From Pseudomonas sp. (lineage in GTDB: Bacteria; Pseudomonadota; Gammaproteobacteria; Pseudomonadales; Pseudomonadaceae), in contig NZ_JAUXMX010000054.1 of the NCBI RefSeq assembly GCF_030683065.1, positions 1-43,327 of the forward strand: a stretch of 43,327 nucleotides of DNA. The letters run 5' to 3'. Below the pieces are notes generated by a model. It had not been told where the DNA came from, made no database searches, and worked only from the letters and a program-made list of their open reading frames with translations. Positions 8,285-15,806 of this stretch are shown here, piece by piece. Made by a program: the position numbers and the translations under genes. The first letter of the stretch is position 1, and each line of letters starts with the position of its first letter.

Positions 8285-8998
8285 TCAGTCGAACGCCACA
8301 CCGATACGCTGACCGACTTCTTCGTACGCCTCAACTACGCCACCCAGACCTTGGCGGAAACGGTCTTTATCGAGCTTTTTGCGGGTGTCTTTGTCCCAGA
8401 GACGGCAACCGTCCGGAGAGAACTCGTCACCGAGCACGATTTCGCCATGAAACACGCCGAACTCCAGCTTGAAATCAACCAGCAGCATGTTGCCGGCATC
8501 AAACACACCCTTTAGCACATCATTGACGAGGAAGGACAGCTCCTTCATACGCTCCAGTTGCACATCCGTGGCCCAGCCGAACGAACGCACATGGAACTCG
8601 TTCACCATGGGATCGCCCAGCGCATCATTCTTCAGGAACAGCTCGAAGGTCGGGGGCGTGAGTTCTTTGCCCTCTTCCACGCCCAAGCGACGCACCAGAC
8701 TGCCGGCGGCAAAGTTGCGGACCACACATTCAACCGGAATCATGGTCAGGCGCTTGACGACGGACTCGGTATCGGAGAGCAGCCGCTCGTGGTGAACGGG
8801 AATCCCGGCCGCCGCGAGCTTGTCCATGATGAAGGCATTGAACTTGTTGTTGACCATGCCTTTGCGGTCGAGCTGCTCGACTTTCTTGCCATCAAACGCC
8901 GAGGTGTCGTTACGGAACAGGATGATCAGCCGGTCGGCATCATCAGTGGCATACACGGATTTGGCCTTGCCGGTGTAGAGCAGATCGCGCTTTTCCAT
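8285..8998 (-). CDS. purC: Phosphoribosylaminoimidazole-succinocarboxamide synthase
   Basis: The 237-residue SAICAR synthetase couples CAIR with aspartate using ATP in de novo purine synthesis. The sequence has the YTGKAKSVYATD start, the ATP-binding KKVEQLDRKGMVNNKFN region, the family signature IPVECVVRNFAAGS (about residues 92-105) and LVDFKLEFG (about 174-182). Its length matches bacterial monofunctional PurC. It follows bamC by 15 bases, so dapA-bamC-purC is one transcription unit. In many Pseudomonas genomes a metallo-beta-lactamase-fold gene sits between bamC and purC; none is present here. Confidence 0.97.
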   Translation of the reverse strand: MEKRDLLYTGKAKSVYATDDADRLIILFRNDTSAFDGKKVEQLDRKGMVNNKFNAFIMDKLAAAGIPVHHERLLSDTESVVKRLTMIPVECVVRNFAAGSLVRRLGVEEGKELTPPTFELFLKNDALGDPMVNEFHVRSFGWATDVQLERMKELSFLVNDVLKGVFDAGNMLLVDFKLEFGVFHGEIVLGDEFSPDGCRLWDKDTRKKLDKDRFRQGLGGVVEAYEEVGQRIGVAFD

Positions 8999-9013
8999 GA
9001 ACCTCTCCGGAAG

Positions 9014-9610
9014 TCAGGGCCAACGACTGACAATCGACTCGAACAAGGTTCGCGTCACTGCCTGCGGGGCCAGGGTATCGTCATTTTGCTGCAGGGCCAG
9101 CGTGTAGTCTGTCTGGCCACGGGTGACACGCAACTGATAAATCACTGGCTTGCCATCCGTATTGGCAAGACTCAGGAAATACATCGCCAAGCGCTGGTCG
9201 CGGTCGTCAATTTTTACATTCGCGGCACGCAGCGCCTGATCCAGCGTATCCCATACGGCATTGAATTCACCCTGGATGCTCAGCACCGGATAGCCATTGC
9301 CGTCTTGCGTCATGACCGGTTTATTGGCGCCCTTCACATCCGGGGTCGGAGCGGCAACACCTGACACCGCGTCCTGTGGCAACGGACGCGGCTTGGGAAC
9401 CTCAAACTTTGCCGGCCACTCCACAGGCCCCGTCTCTGGCGGAACCGGAAAAAGCGGACGAACCGGACGCGCCTCCTGCCCTGCCGGCAACACCAGCGGA
9501 GCAACATCTTGTGCCTGCCGGTAATCCAGTGCGCGATCCCTGAACGGTCCGACGCAGGCAGTCACCAGAACACAGGACAGCAAAATGCCAGCAACGCGCA
9601 ACGTAATCAT
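9014..9610 (-). CDS. bamC: Outer membrane assembly lipoprotein BamC-like, short form
   Basis: The 198-residue lipoprotein starts MITLRVAGIL and has lipobox VTAC with Cys19. A proline-rich linker (about residues 35-110) follows, then a BamC-like helix-grip domain (about 120-198). Position between dapA and purC is the classic location of bamC (nlpB). It is much shorter than enterobacterial or Pseudomonas BamC (about 340-370 residues) and appears to have only one of the two helix-grip domains, a form I associate with Moraxellaceae. The ATG at 9610 lies one base after the dapA TGA. The family assignment rests on synteny and overall architecture. Confidence 0.8.
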   Translation of the reverse strand: MITLRVAGILLSCVLVTACVGPFRDRALDYRQAQDVAPLVLPAGQEARPVRPLFPVPPETGPVEWPAKFEVPKPRPLPQDAVSGVAAPTPDVKGANKPVMTQDGNGYPVLSIQGEFNAVWDTLDQALRAANVKIDDRDQRLAMYFLSLANTDGKPVIYQLRVTRGQTDYTLALQQNDDTLAPQAVTRTLFESIVSRWP

Positions 9611-9611
9611 T

Positions 9612-10490
9612 TCAGCTGAGTACTCCGGCATGGCGTAACGCCGACTCGACCGGTGCACGGCAGGACTCTGCCAGCACCGTCAGCGGCAAACGGATACCGG
9701 TATCAATGCGTCCCATGGCGTGCAGGGCCCACTTCACCGGAATCGGATTGGACTCGATAAACAGATCACGATGCAGCAGTTGCAGCGGCGCGTTGAGCGC
9801 CTCGGCGGCAGCACCATCACCTGCCAGTGCAGCGGCGCAGACACGCGCCATGGCACCTGGGGCAACGTTTGCTGTTACGGAAATATTGCCCTTGGCGCCG
9901 GCCAGTATCAGCTCCCATGCAGTAGGATCATCGCCGGAGTACACGGCCATACGGTCGCCGACCAGACCAATCAGCTCGCGGCCACGCTCAAGATTGCCGG
10001 TGGCATCCTTGATAGCGACGATATTGGGCGTGCCAGCCAGTCGAGCAACGGTGGCATTACTCATGTCCACTCCGGTACGGCCGGGGACATTGTAGAGAAT
10101 CTGGGGAATGGCCACGGCCTCGGCGATGGCCTTGTGATGCTGGTAAAGGCCTTCCTGGGTGGGCTTGTTGTAGTACGGCGTCACCAACAACACCGCATCT
10201 GCTCCAGCAGCAGCGGCAGCACGTGTCAGTTCAATGGCTTCGCTGGTCGAGTTGGCACCCGTGCCCGCGATAACGGGAATGCGTCCGGCGGCCGTTTCAA
10301 TCACGGCCTTGACCACCGCCATATGCTCATCGACATCCAGCGTTGCAGATTCGCCGGTAGTACCGACCGCCACAATCGCATTGGTTCCCTCCGCCACATG
10401 CCACTCCACCAATCGGCGCAGGGACTCCCAGTCCACAGAACCATCGGGATGCATAGGGGTGACAAGGGCAACAAGGCTGCCGGTAATCAT
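9612..10490 (-). CDS. dapA: 4-hydroxy-tetrahydrodipicolinate synthase
   Basis: The 292-residue TIM-barrel aldolase condenses pyruvate with aspartate semialdehyde, the first committed step to diaminopimelate and lysine. Hallmarks are GTTGESATL (residues 43-51, including the relay threonine pair), PYYNKPTQEG with the catalytic-relay tyrosine (about 133), and the Schiff-base lysine in VAIKDATGN (about 161). Length and motif spacing are typical. It heads the leftward dapA-bamC-purC unit. The 129 bases to the downstream tRNA-Gly terminator region on its upstream side should hold its promoter, but I see no clear one. Confidence 0.97.
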   Translation of the reverse strand: MITGSLVALVTPMHPDGSVDWESLRRLVEWHVAEGTNAIVAVGTTGESATLDVDEHMAVVKAVIETAAGRIPVIAGTGANSTSEAIELTRAAAAAGADAVLLVTPYYNKPTQEGLYQHHKAIAEAVAIPQILYNVPGRTGVDMSNATVARLAGTPNIVAIKDATGNLERGRELIGLVGDRMAVYSGDDPTAWELILAGAKGNISVTANVAPGAMARVCAAALAGDGAAAEALNAPLQLLHRDLFIESNPIPVKWALHAMGRIDTGIRLPLTVLAESCRAPVESALRHAGVLS

Positions 10491-10585
10491 GCTGCTCTCC
10501 GCAGAGTTGCAAAGCCGGCAATCTTAATGCCGGGCACCGGGCTTGAACAGGTCGCACGATTGGCGCGACCGGCCAGCCGGAAAAG

Positions 10586-10613
10586 AAAAAAGCCGGCTAC
10601 AAGCCGGCTTTTC
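10586..10613 (-). terminator. Intrinsic terminator after tRNA-Gly/tRNA-Glu
   Basis: The stem AGCCGGCT/AGCCGGCT with flanking A and T runs (10586-10613) gives a perfect bidirectional hairpin. On the reverse strand it sits a few bases past the CCA end of tRNA-Gly and ends in TTTTT. Confidence 0.88.
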
Positions 10614-10619
10614 TTGAAC

Positions 10620-10695
<76 letters not shown>

Positions 10696-10722
10696 ATATA
10701 CAGCATTTGCCTACAACAATAA

Positions 10723-10798
10723 TGGCGTCCCCTAGGGGACTCGAACCCCTGTTACCGCCGTGAAAGGGCGGTGTCCTAGGCCACTAGACGAAGGGGAC
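10723..10798 (-). tRNA. tRNA-Glu(TTC)
   Basis: The 76-base reverse-strand gene has anticodon TTC and encoded CCA. The sequence looks like the canonical Pseudomonas tRNA-Glu as I recall it. It differs from the copy at 6039-6114 at seven positions. Confidence 0.96.
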
Positions 10799-10836
10799 GC
10801 AACCCGGAACCAACAATTAACTCTCCGGCTTCCGTT

Positions 10837-10854
10837 CAATGCTTTAAAGCATTG
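10837..10854. other. Perfect 18-base palindrome upstream of tRNA-Glu
   Basis: CAATGC TTTAAA GCATTG is a perfect inverted repeat, extended outward by CTTCC/GGAAG after small gaps. It is 39 bases upstream of the tRNA-Glu 5' end, near where a promoter or a regulator site would lie. Its role is unknown. Confidence 0.6.
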
Positions 10855-11018
10855 CTCTGGAAGTGGCGCGCATTCTATGGATCCTGCGCGGGGCCGTCAA
10901 CCTCTCTGTAAAATTTTTTTAAAATCAACGACTTCAGACCAGATTATACGGTGGCTCTATCAGCACCGAGACTAAGGCACTACACTCCGACGAAACCAGA
11001 ATCTACGAGGCGGTACCG

Positions 11019-11789
11019 ATGTCCCCACTGGTCATTACCCTGCTGATTGTCGGCGGTATCGCCTTATTAATAGCGATCGCCTTTGTCAATCACATGGTCG
11101 AACAAAGCAAGCTGGAGAAGACCCGCCTAAGGACCGAGCTCAACGACCGTATCCGCCGCTGCAGCACTGTATCGGAATTATTGCCCGGACAGCTGATGAC
11201 ACCCCAGCTAAAGCTGATACTGACTCGCCTGCAGCAACACTTCACTCAGCGCCTGGTGCAATTGCAGCCAGGCAATGCTGACAGCAGAGCGCAGCTGGAG
11301 GCACTGCGCCTGCTGATTGCCCAGGGCGATGCGATCCCGGTACAGAACCCGCCACAGCAGATCAATAACGAAGCCAAAGCCAAAGAAGTACGCTTTCAGC
11401 TGGAAAATCTGCACGGACAAATCACCCGCTGTGCCCAGGACGGCATTCTGCCGACCAAGGAAGCCAAGCACTGGGCAAATGAAATACGCCTAATGCTGGT
11501 GCAACTGCATATAGAGCTGTTCGGCAACCTCGGCCACCAGGCCCTGCAGCAGAATCAGCCCGGGCAGGCACGCCTGGCTTTCGAGCGCGGCGCACAATAC
11601 CTGCGCAAACAAGCCGATACAGCACGCTACCAGGCACCCCTGCAAAAATTCGAAAGCCAACTCGCCCGCGCCAATGCAATGGTCGTGGACATGGGCAAAC
11701 CGAAGGCGGATGACGTCAGCGAGCTGACCGATGGCTTGAAAAGCCTGGGCGGCGATGAAGATTGGAAGAAGAAGAATATTTACGATTGA
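11019..11789 (+). CDS. Uncharacterised protein with N-terminal membrane anchor
   Basis: I do not recognise this 256-residue protein beyond a likely Pseudomonas conserved hypothetical. It has one hydrophobic segment at residues 4-24 (VITLLIVGGIALLIAIAFV). A charged, helical body follows, rich in Gln, Leu, Arg and Lys, with coiled-coil-like stretches (about 30-55 and 115-215) and a polar tail ending KKKNIYD. The topology is probably a single-pass inner-membrane anchor with a cytosolic helical domain. The ATG at 11019 follows a GAGG ribosome-binding site. It is monocistronic, between tRNA-Glu (divergent) and a gene-poor stretch. Confidence 0.8.
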   Translation: MSPLVITLLIVGGIALLIAIAFVNHMVEQSKLEKTRLRTELNDRIRRCSTVSELLPGQLMTPQLKLILTRLQQHFTQRLVQLQPGNADSRAQLEALRLLIAQGDAIPVQNPPQQINNEAKAKEVRFQLENLHGQITRCAQDGILPTKEAKHWANEIRLMLVQLHIELFGNLGHQALQQNQPGQARLAFERGAQYLRKQADTARYQAPLQKFESQLARANAMVVDMGKPKADDVSELTDGLKSLGGDEDWKKKNIYD

Positions 11790-12304
11790 GATGCAGTAGA
11801 AAGGCCATATCCCCGCGCGCTGCTGCTTGCACCACAACAACCGCCCCACGGGTATTGCTGAGCCAAACCCGGAGCATTGCTGATCGCGCCACTACCCTGC
11901 AATTGCATTGCGGCAGCAGGCACTAGGCACTAGGCTGGTTTATCAGCCCATCGACAAGCGCACTGCATGCGCTACCAGCCATGGCTAAGTGCCTGCCCAA
12001 AACCTGCGTATAAAGGCGCCACCACTCACCAATGCCGCCTCGGTAGCATTGGCGTGATTGCAGCGGCCCACGCACCGTCACCCTCAAAGCCAACGGCCAG
12101 CGTCCAATACGGCAACAAATCCCGCTCGGCAGGCATAAAAAAACCGGAACCTTTTAGGGTTCCGGTTTTTTTGCTGAACACCTGCTCAGCGATTCACCAC
12201 CAAGATGAACGACACTGCCCTGCAATGAGGACCTTGACGTCATCCGACAAGCACAACGCACCTAATCCAGAATCGAGAATGTGTACGTAACTGCTTGTTT
12301 AAAT
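11790..12304. other. Gene-poor 515-base stretch
   Basis: I see no supportable gene here. An open frame at 11967-12290 lacks a ribosome-binding site and runs through the terminator, so I do not call it. The stretch holds a short tandem GGCACTA repeat (11922-11935), a nested inverted repeat at 11933-11980 (GGCTGG...CCAGCC enclosing AGCGCA...TGCGCT), and the tRNA-Ser terminator at 12137-12172. This is also where a synteny or assembly junction could lie. Confidence 0.6.
12137..12172. terminator. Bidirectional intrinsic terminator near tRNA-Ser(TGA)
   Basis: The stem CCGGAACC/GGTTCCGG (12144-12151 with 12158-12165) is flanked by seven A residues and seven T residues, so it works on either strand. 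On the reverse strand it lies 132 bases past the tRNA-Ser; on the forward strand it could end the 11019-11789 transcript. Confidence 0.88.
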
Positions 12305-12392
12305 TGGCGGAAGCGGTGAGATTCGAACTCACGGACCCTTTCGAGTCGACGGTTTTCAAGACCGTTGCAATCGACCACTCTGCCACACTTCC
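12305..12392 (-). tRNA. tRNA-Ser(TGA)
   Basis: The 88-base reverse-strand gene has the long variable arm, anticodon TGA in loop CTTGAAA and encoded CCA. A serine tRNA next to yccA is, from memory, the Pseudomonas arrangement. Confidence 0.96.
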
Positions 12393-12573
12393 TGGTTCTT
12401 CCTATTGCGGCTTTCGAGGCCGCTGCGTTCAACCACGCTTTAGCGCTTGTAGCGTTGAACGGGCGGCAATATTACCCGAACGCAACACACTGTCAAACTC
12501 TCTGGGTTGGCTATGCTCAGCGCTCTGTTATTATCGAGCTTGATTTTGGATTAGCCTCTACAGGAGTGTCGCC

Positions 12574-13242
12574 ATGCACGAACAAGATTACGCACTCAGT
12601 CACGCCCAGGTTGAGCAGCATGAAGTCAGCCGCGTACTGCGCAATACGTATGGCCTGCTGGCCATTACCCTGGCTTTCAGCGGCTTGGTTGCCTACATGG
12701 CTCAACGCGCCAATGTGCCCTATCCGAATATCTTCGTGGTGCTGGTTGGCTTCTATGGCCTGTTCTTCCTCACCGCCAAACTACGCGACTCGTCCTGGGG
12801 GCTGCTGTCCACCCTCGCACTGACCGGCTTTATGGGCTACACCTTGGGGCCGATTCTCAATCGCTACCTGGGCATGGCCAACGGCGCCGAAGTAGTCAGC
12901 TCGGCCTTCACCATGACCGCCCTGGTTTTCTGCGGCCTGTCAGCTTATGTGCTGATTTCGCGCAAGGACATGAGCTTCCTCAGCGGCTTCATTACTGCAG
13001 GTTTCTTCGTCCTGATCGGCGCGATGGTAGCGGGCTTCTTCTTCCAGATCAGCGGCCTGCAACTGGCAATCAGCGCAGGTTTCGTGCTGTTTTCCTCGGC
13101 CTGCATTCTGTTCCAGACCAGCGCCATCATCCATGGCGGCGAACGCAACTACATCATGGCGACCATCAGCCTGTATGTGTCGATCTACAACCTGTTCATC
13201 AGCCTGCTGCAGATCTTGGGCATCATGGGCAGCAACGACTGA
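12574..13242 (+). CDS. yccA: Bax inhibitor-1 family inner membrane protein YccA
   Basis: The 222-residue protein has seven hydrophobic segments and the BI-1 pattern, including a conserved acidic C-terminal region (QTSAIIHGGERNYIMATISLY cut here to its core, residues near 188-205). YccA in E. coli is a substrate and modulator of the FtsH protease and protects the SecY translocon from degradation when it is jammed. The ATG at 12574 has AGGAG upstream. It is followed by a strong terminator, so it is transcribed alone just upstream of the tus operon, a common gammaproteobacterial neighbourhood. Confidence 0.93.
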   Translation: MHEQDYALSHAQVEQHEVSRVLRNTYGLLAITLAFSGLVAYMAQRANVPYPNIFVVLVGFYGLFFLTAKLRDSSWGLLSTLALTGFMGYTLGPILNRYLGMANGAEVVSSAFTMTALVFCGLSAYVLISRKDMSFLSGFITAGFFVLIGAMVAGFFFQISGLQLAISAGFVLFSSACILFQTSAIIHGGERNYIMATISLYVSIYNLFISLLQILGIMGSND

Positions 13243-13260
13243 TTACCGAGCTGTACCGAA

Positions 13261-13283
13261 AGCCCGCTTCGGCGGGCTTTTTC
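13261..13283 (+). terminator. Intrinsic terminator after yccA
   Basis: The perfect stem AGCCCGC/GCGGGCT (13261-13267 with 13272-13278) with a TTCG tetraloop and a following T5 tract sits 18 bases past the yccA stop. Confidence 0.93.
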
Positions 13284-13351
13284 ATGCCCGCGGCGAGCAT
13301 CTTGCGCGCTCAGGCTTTATCATTGCGCCAGATTTAGCTGCCGGGTTTTAT

Positions 13352-13744
13352 ATGAAGTTCGCCATCGCTCTTTTCGCCCCACCGCACGCGCCCTCCTCCC
13401 GACGCGCCCTGCGTTTCGTCCAGGCAGCCCTGGCAGGCGGCCACCAGATCGAACGGCTGTTCTTCTATCAGGACGCGGTGCATAACGCCTCGAGCAATGT
13501 GGTCAGCGCACAGGACGAGCTGGATGTCCCAAGAGAGTGGCGCGAACTAATCGATCAGCAGCAAATCGATGGCGTTGTCTGTATTGCCGCAGCGCTACGC
13601 CGCGGCATTCTTAATGAGCAGGAAGCGCAACGTTACCGGCGTGGTGCCGGCAATCTGGATGCACCCTGGGTACTTTCTGGGCTCGGTCAACTGCATGAAG
13701 CAGCGCAAACCGCCGATCGCCTGATCTGCTTCGGAGGATCTTGA
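13352..13744 (+). CDS. tusD: Sulfurtransferase complex subunit TusD
   Basis: The 130-residue protein belongs to the DsrE/TusD family. TusD receives persulfide sulfur from TusA in the TusBCD complex and passes it to TusE for 2-thiouridine synthesis at the tRNA wobble base by MnmA. The active-site cysteine is in DGVVCIAAALRRG (Cys77; Cys78 in E. coli). I chose the ATG at 13352 (MKFAIALFAPP) because the family begins here; the upstream open frame overlaps yccA and its terminator. It starts the tusDCBE-trpD2 run, with a one-base gap to tusC. Confidence 0.95.
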   Translation: MKFAIALFAPPHAPSSRRALRFVQAALAGGHQIERLFFYQDAVHNASSNVVSAQDELDVPREWRELIDQQQIDGVVCIAAALRRGILNEQEAQRYRRGAGNLDAPWVLSGLGQLHEAAQTADRLICFGGS

Positions 13745-13745
13745 G

Positions 13746-14105
13746 GTGAGTAAGTCCTTGCTGATCATCAGCCGCCAGTCGCCCTGGTCCGGACCAAGCG
13801 CCCGCGAAGCGCTGGATATCGCCCTGGCTGGCGGCGCATTCGACCTGCCCCTTGGAATGCTGTTTCTCGACGACGGCGTGTTCCAGTTGGCGCCGGCGCA
13901 ACAGCCAGCTGCCCTGCAACAGAAAGACCTCAGCGCCAACCTGCAGGCGTTGCCGATGTTCGGCGTCGATGCGCTGTATGCCTCGGCGCGCAGCCTGCAA
14001 GAGCGCGGCCTGGAGCAACAGATGCTGACGCTGGCGACCGAGCTGCTGGACGATGCCGCCCTGATCGCGCTTATCGACCGCTACGACCAGGTGATCACCC
14101 TCTAA
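13746..14105 (+). CDS. tusC: Sulfurtransferase complex subunit TusC
   Basis: The 119-residue DsrF/TusC-family protein is the structural partner of TusD and TusB in the heterohexameric sulfur relay. It starts at a GTG at 13746, one base after the tusD stop, with GGAGG inside the tusD end supporting this start. It has the SPWSGPSAREALDIAL region typical of the family and no strictly required catalytic cysteine. Its stop overlaps the tusB ATG (TAATG). Confidence 0.93.
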   Translation: MSKSLLIISRQSPWSGPSAREALDIALAGGAFDLPLGMLFLDDGVFQLAPAQQPAALQQKDLSANLQALPMFGVDALYASARSLQERGLEQQMLTLATELLDDAALIALIDRYDQVITL

Positions 14106-14404
14106 TGGCTACCCTGCATGTGTTATCCCATTCGCCGTTCAGTGACAGCCGGCTGAGCAGCTGCCTGCGCCTACTCGGCCCTACCGACGGCCTGCTGCTC
14201 TGCGGCGATGCGGTATACGCTCTGCAGCCCGGCACGGCGCAGCGCCAGGCGCTGGACTTGATGCCCATGGGTATCGGCCTGTTCGCCCTCGACGAAGACC
14301 TCTGCGCTCGCGCTCTAACCGCGCCGGTAAGGGTCCAGGTAGTCGACTACCCGGGGTTCGTCGAGCTCAGTTGCCGCTTCGATAAGGTCAACAGCTGGCT
14401 ATGA
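14105..14404 (+). CDS. tusB: Sulfurtransferase complex subunit TusB
   Basis: The 99-residue DsrH/TusB-family protein starts MATLHVLSHSPF and includes DGLLLCGDAVYAL, the family's short conserved block. It is the third subunit of the TusBCD complex. Its ATG overlaps the tusC stop by one base, and its stop overlaps the tusE start (ATGA), so all four tus genes are translationally coupled. Confidence 0.93.
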   Translation: MATLHVLSHSPFSDSRLSSCLRLLGPTDGLLLCGDAVYALQPGTAQRQALDLMPMGIGLFALDEDLCARALTAPVRVQVVDYPGFVELSCRFDKVNSWL

Positions 14405-14736
14405 CGCATTTGATTGTTGCCGGCCAGTGCATCGAACTGGACCAGGATGGCTACTTGGTCGCCCTGACGGACTGGTCGGAACCGGTGGCTGAAGCCCTGG
14501 CGCAGCAGGAGCAGTTACCCCTCAGTGCCGAACACTGGCAGATCCTGCATTTGCTGCGGGCCTTCTACGCCGAGTTCCAGCTGTCGCCAGCCAATCGGCC
14601 ACTGATCAAATACATAGCGCTCCAGCTGGGCCCGGAAAAGGGCAACAGCCTGCACCTCAATCTGCTGTTCAAAGGCGCTCCCGCCAAACTCGCCGCAAAG
14701 CTGGCGGGTCTGCCCAAACCGACGAATTGTCTATGA
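14401..14736 (+). CDS. tusE: Sulfur relay protein TusE (DsrC family)
   Basis: The 111-residue DsrC/TusE protein accepts sulfur from TusD and transfers it to MnmA. The conserved cysteine is the second-last residue, Cys110 in PTNCL, on the mobile C-terminal arm, as in all TusE proteins. DGYLVALTDWSEPVAEALA and LSAEHWQILHLLRAFY are the family core. Only the terminal Cys is placed as in TusE; a second DsrC-type arm cysteine is absent, which fits a tRNA-thiolation rather than a dissimilatory role. Its stop overlaps the trpD2-like start. Confidence 0.96.
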   Translation: MTHLIVAGQCIELDQDGYLVALTDWSEPVAEALAQQEQLPLSAEHWQILHLLRAFYAEFQLSPANRPLIKYIALQLGPEKGNSLHLNLLFKGAPAKLAAKLAGLPKPTNCL

Positions 14737-15716
14737 ATCTTGTCACCCCAGCCGAACATCCTTTTGCCCAATTCGTGCGCATCCTCGGCAAAGGCAAACG
14801 CGGCGCGCGCAATCTGACCCGTGAAGAAGCTCGTGAAGCGATGGGCATGTTGCTCGACGGTAAGGCCGAAGAAACCCAGCTTGGCGCCTTCCTGATGCTG
14901 CTGCGGCACAAAGAGGAAAGCGCCGAAGAAATGGCTGGCTTTGCCGAGGCAGTACGCGAGCGTTTGCGGGCGCCGGAAATTGCGGTCGACCTGGACTGGC
15001 CCAGTTATGCCGGCAAAAAGCGTCATTTACCCTGGTTCCTCCTCGCCGCCAAGGCCCTGGCCAACAGTGGCGTGCGCATTCTCTTGCATGGTGGTGGCGC
15101 GCACACTGCCGGACGGCTGTATAGCGAGCAGGTCATCGAACGCCTGCAGATCCCACTGTGCCGCAACTGGACCGAGGTGGAACGCGCCCTGCAGGAGCAG
15201 CACTTGGCATTTATCCCGCTGGGCGACTGGATGCCGCAACTGCAACGGATGATCGACCTGCGCAACATTCTCGGTTTGCGTTCGCCGATCCACTCACTGA
15301 CCCGCATCCTCAACCCCCTCTCGGCCCGCTGCGGCCTACAGAGCATCTTTCACCCCGGTTATCAGGCGGTGCACCGCGAAGCCAGCCAATTGCTCGGTGA
15401 TACAGCGCTGGTGATAAAGGGTGAAGGTGGTGAGGTAGAAATCAATCCGGACGCCACTAGCCATCTCTATGGCACAGCCAACGGCGAGAACTGGGACGAA
15501 GACTGGGCACCGCTGTCAGCGCAGCGCCACGTCAAACCCGCGACGCTTGAGCCTGAGCACCTGCAGGCGTTCTGGCGTGGCGAAGCCGAGGACGCTTACG
15601 GCCGACTCGCGGTACTAAGCACTATGGCCATGGCCCTGCGCGGCCTGGGTATAGCACACGAAGAGGCGTACAAGCAGGCTGAGCAGCGCTGGGCCGCCCG
15701 ACACACATTGATCTAG
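14733..15716 (+). CDS. ybiB: TrpD2/YbiB-like glycosyltransferase-family protein
   Basis: The 327-residue protein has the anthranilate phosphoribosyltransferase fold: a helical N-terminal domain (GKGKRGARNLTREEAREAM, residues 19-37) and a C-terminal alpha/beta domain with LLHGGGAHTAGRLY in place of the TrpD phosphoribosyl loop. YbiB/TrpD2 proteins bind nucleic acid and lack proven TrpD activity. The ATG at 14733 overlaps the tusE stop (ATGA); a TTG two codons upstream is possible. Fusion of this gene to the end of the tus operon suggests an RNA-related role, but this is inference. Confidence 0.88.
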   Translation: MNLVTPAEHPFAQFVRILGKGKRGARNLTREEAREAMGMLLDGKAEETQLGAFLMLLRHKEESAEEMAGFAEAVRERLRAPEIAVDLDWPSYAGKKRHLPWFLLAAKALANSGVRILLHGGGAHTAGRLYSEQVIERLQIPLCRNWTEVERALQEQHLAFIPLGDWMPQLQRMIDLRNILGLRSPIHSLTRILNPLSARCGLQSIFHPGYQAVHREASQLLGDTALVIKGEGGEVEINPDATSHLYGTANGENWDEDWAPLSAQRHVKPATLEPEHLQAFWRGEAEDAYGRLAVLSTMAMALRGLGIAHEEAYKQAEQRWAARHTLI

Positions 15717-15806
15717 CCGATCTTTAGATACAGGTTTTTCCATCTTTCAATCGAACTGTTGCCGTTAGACTGAATGCCTGAGCCGTAAAGCTAAAGGAGT
15801 CAGGTA

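Noticed and set aside
11967..12290. 107-codon open frame in the gene-poor stretch
   Set aside because: No ribosome-binding site, no recognisable sequence, and it runs through a bidirectional terminator.
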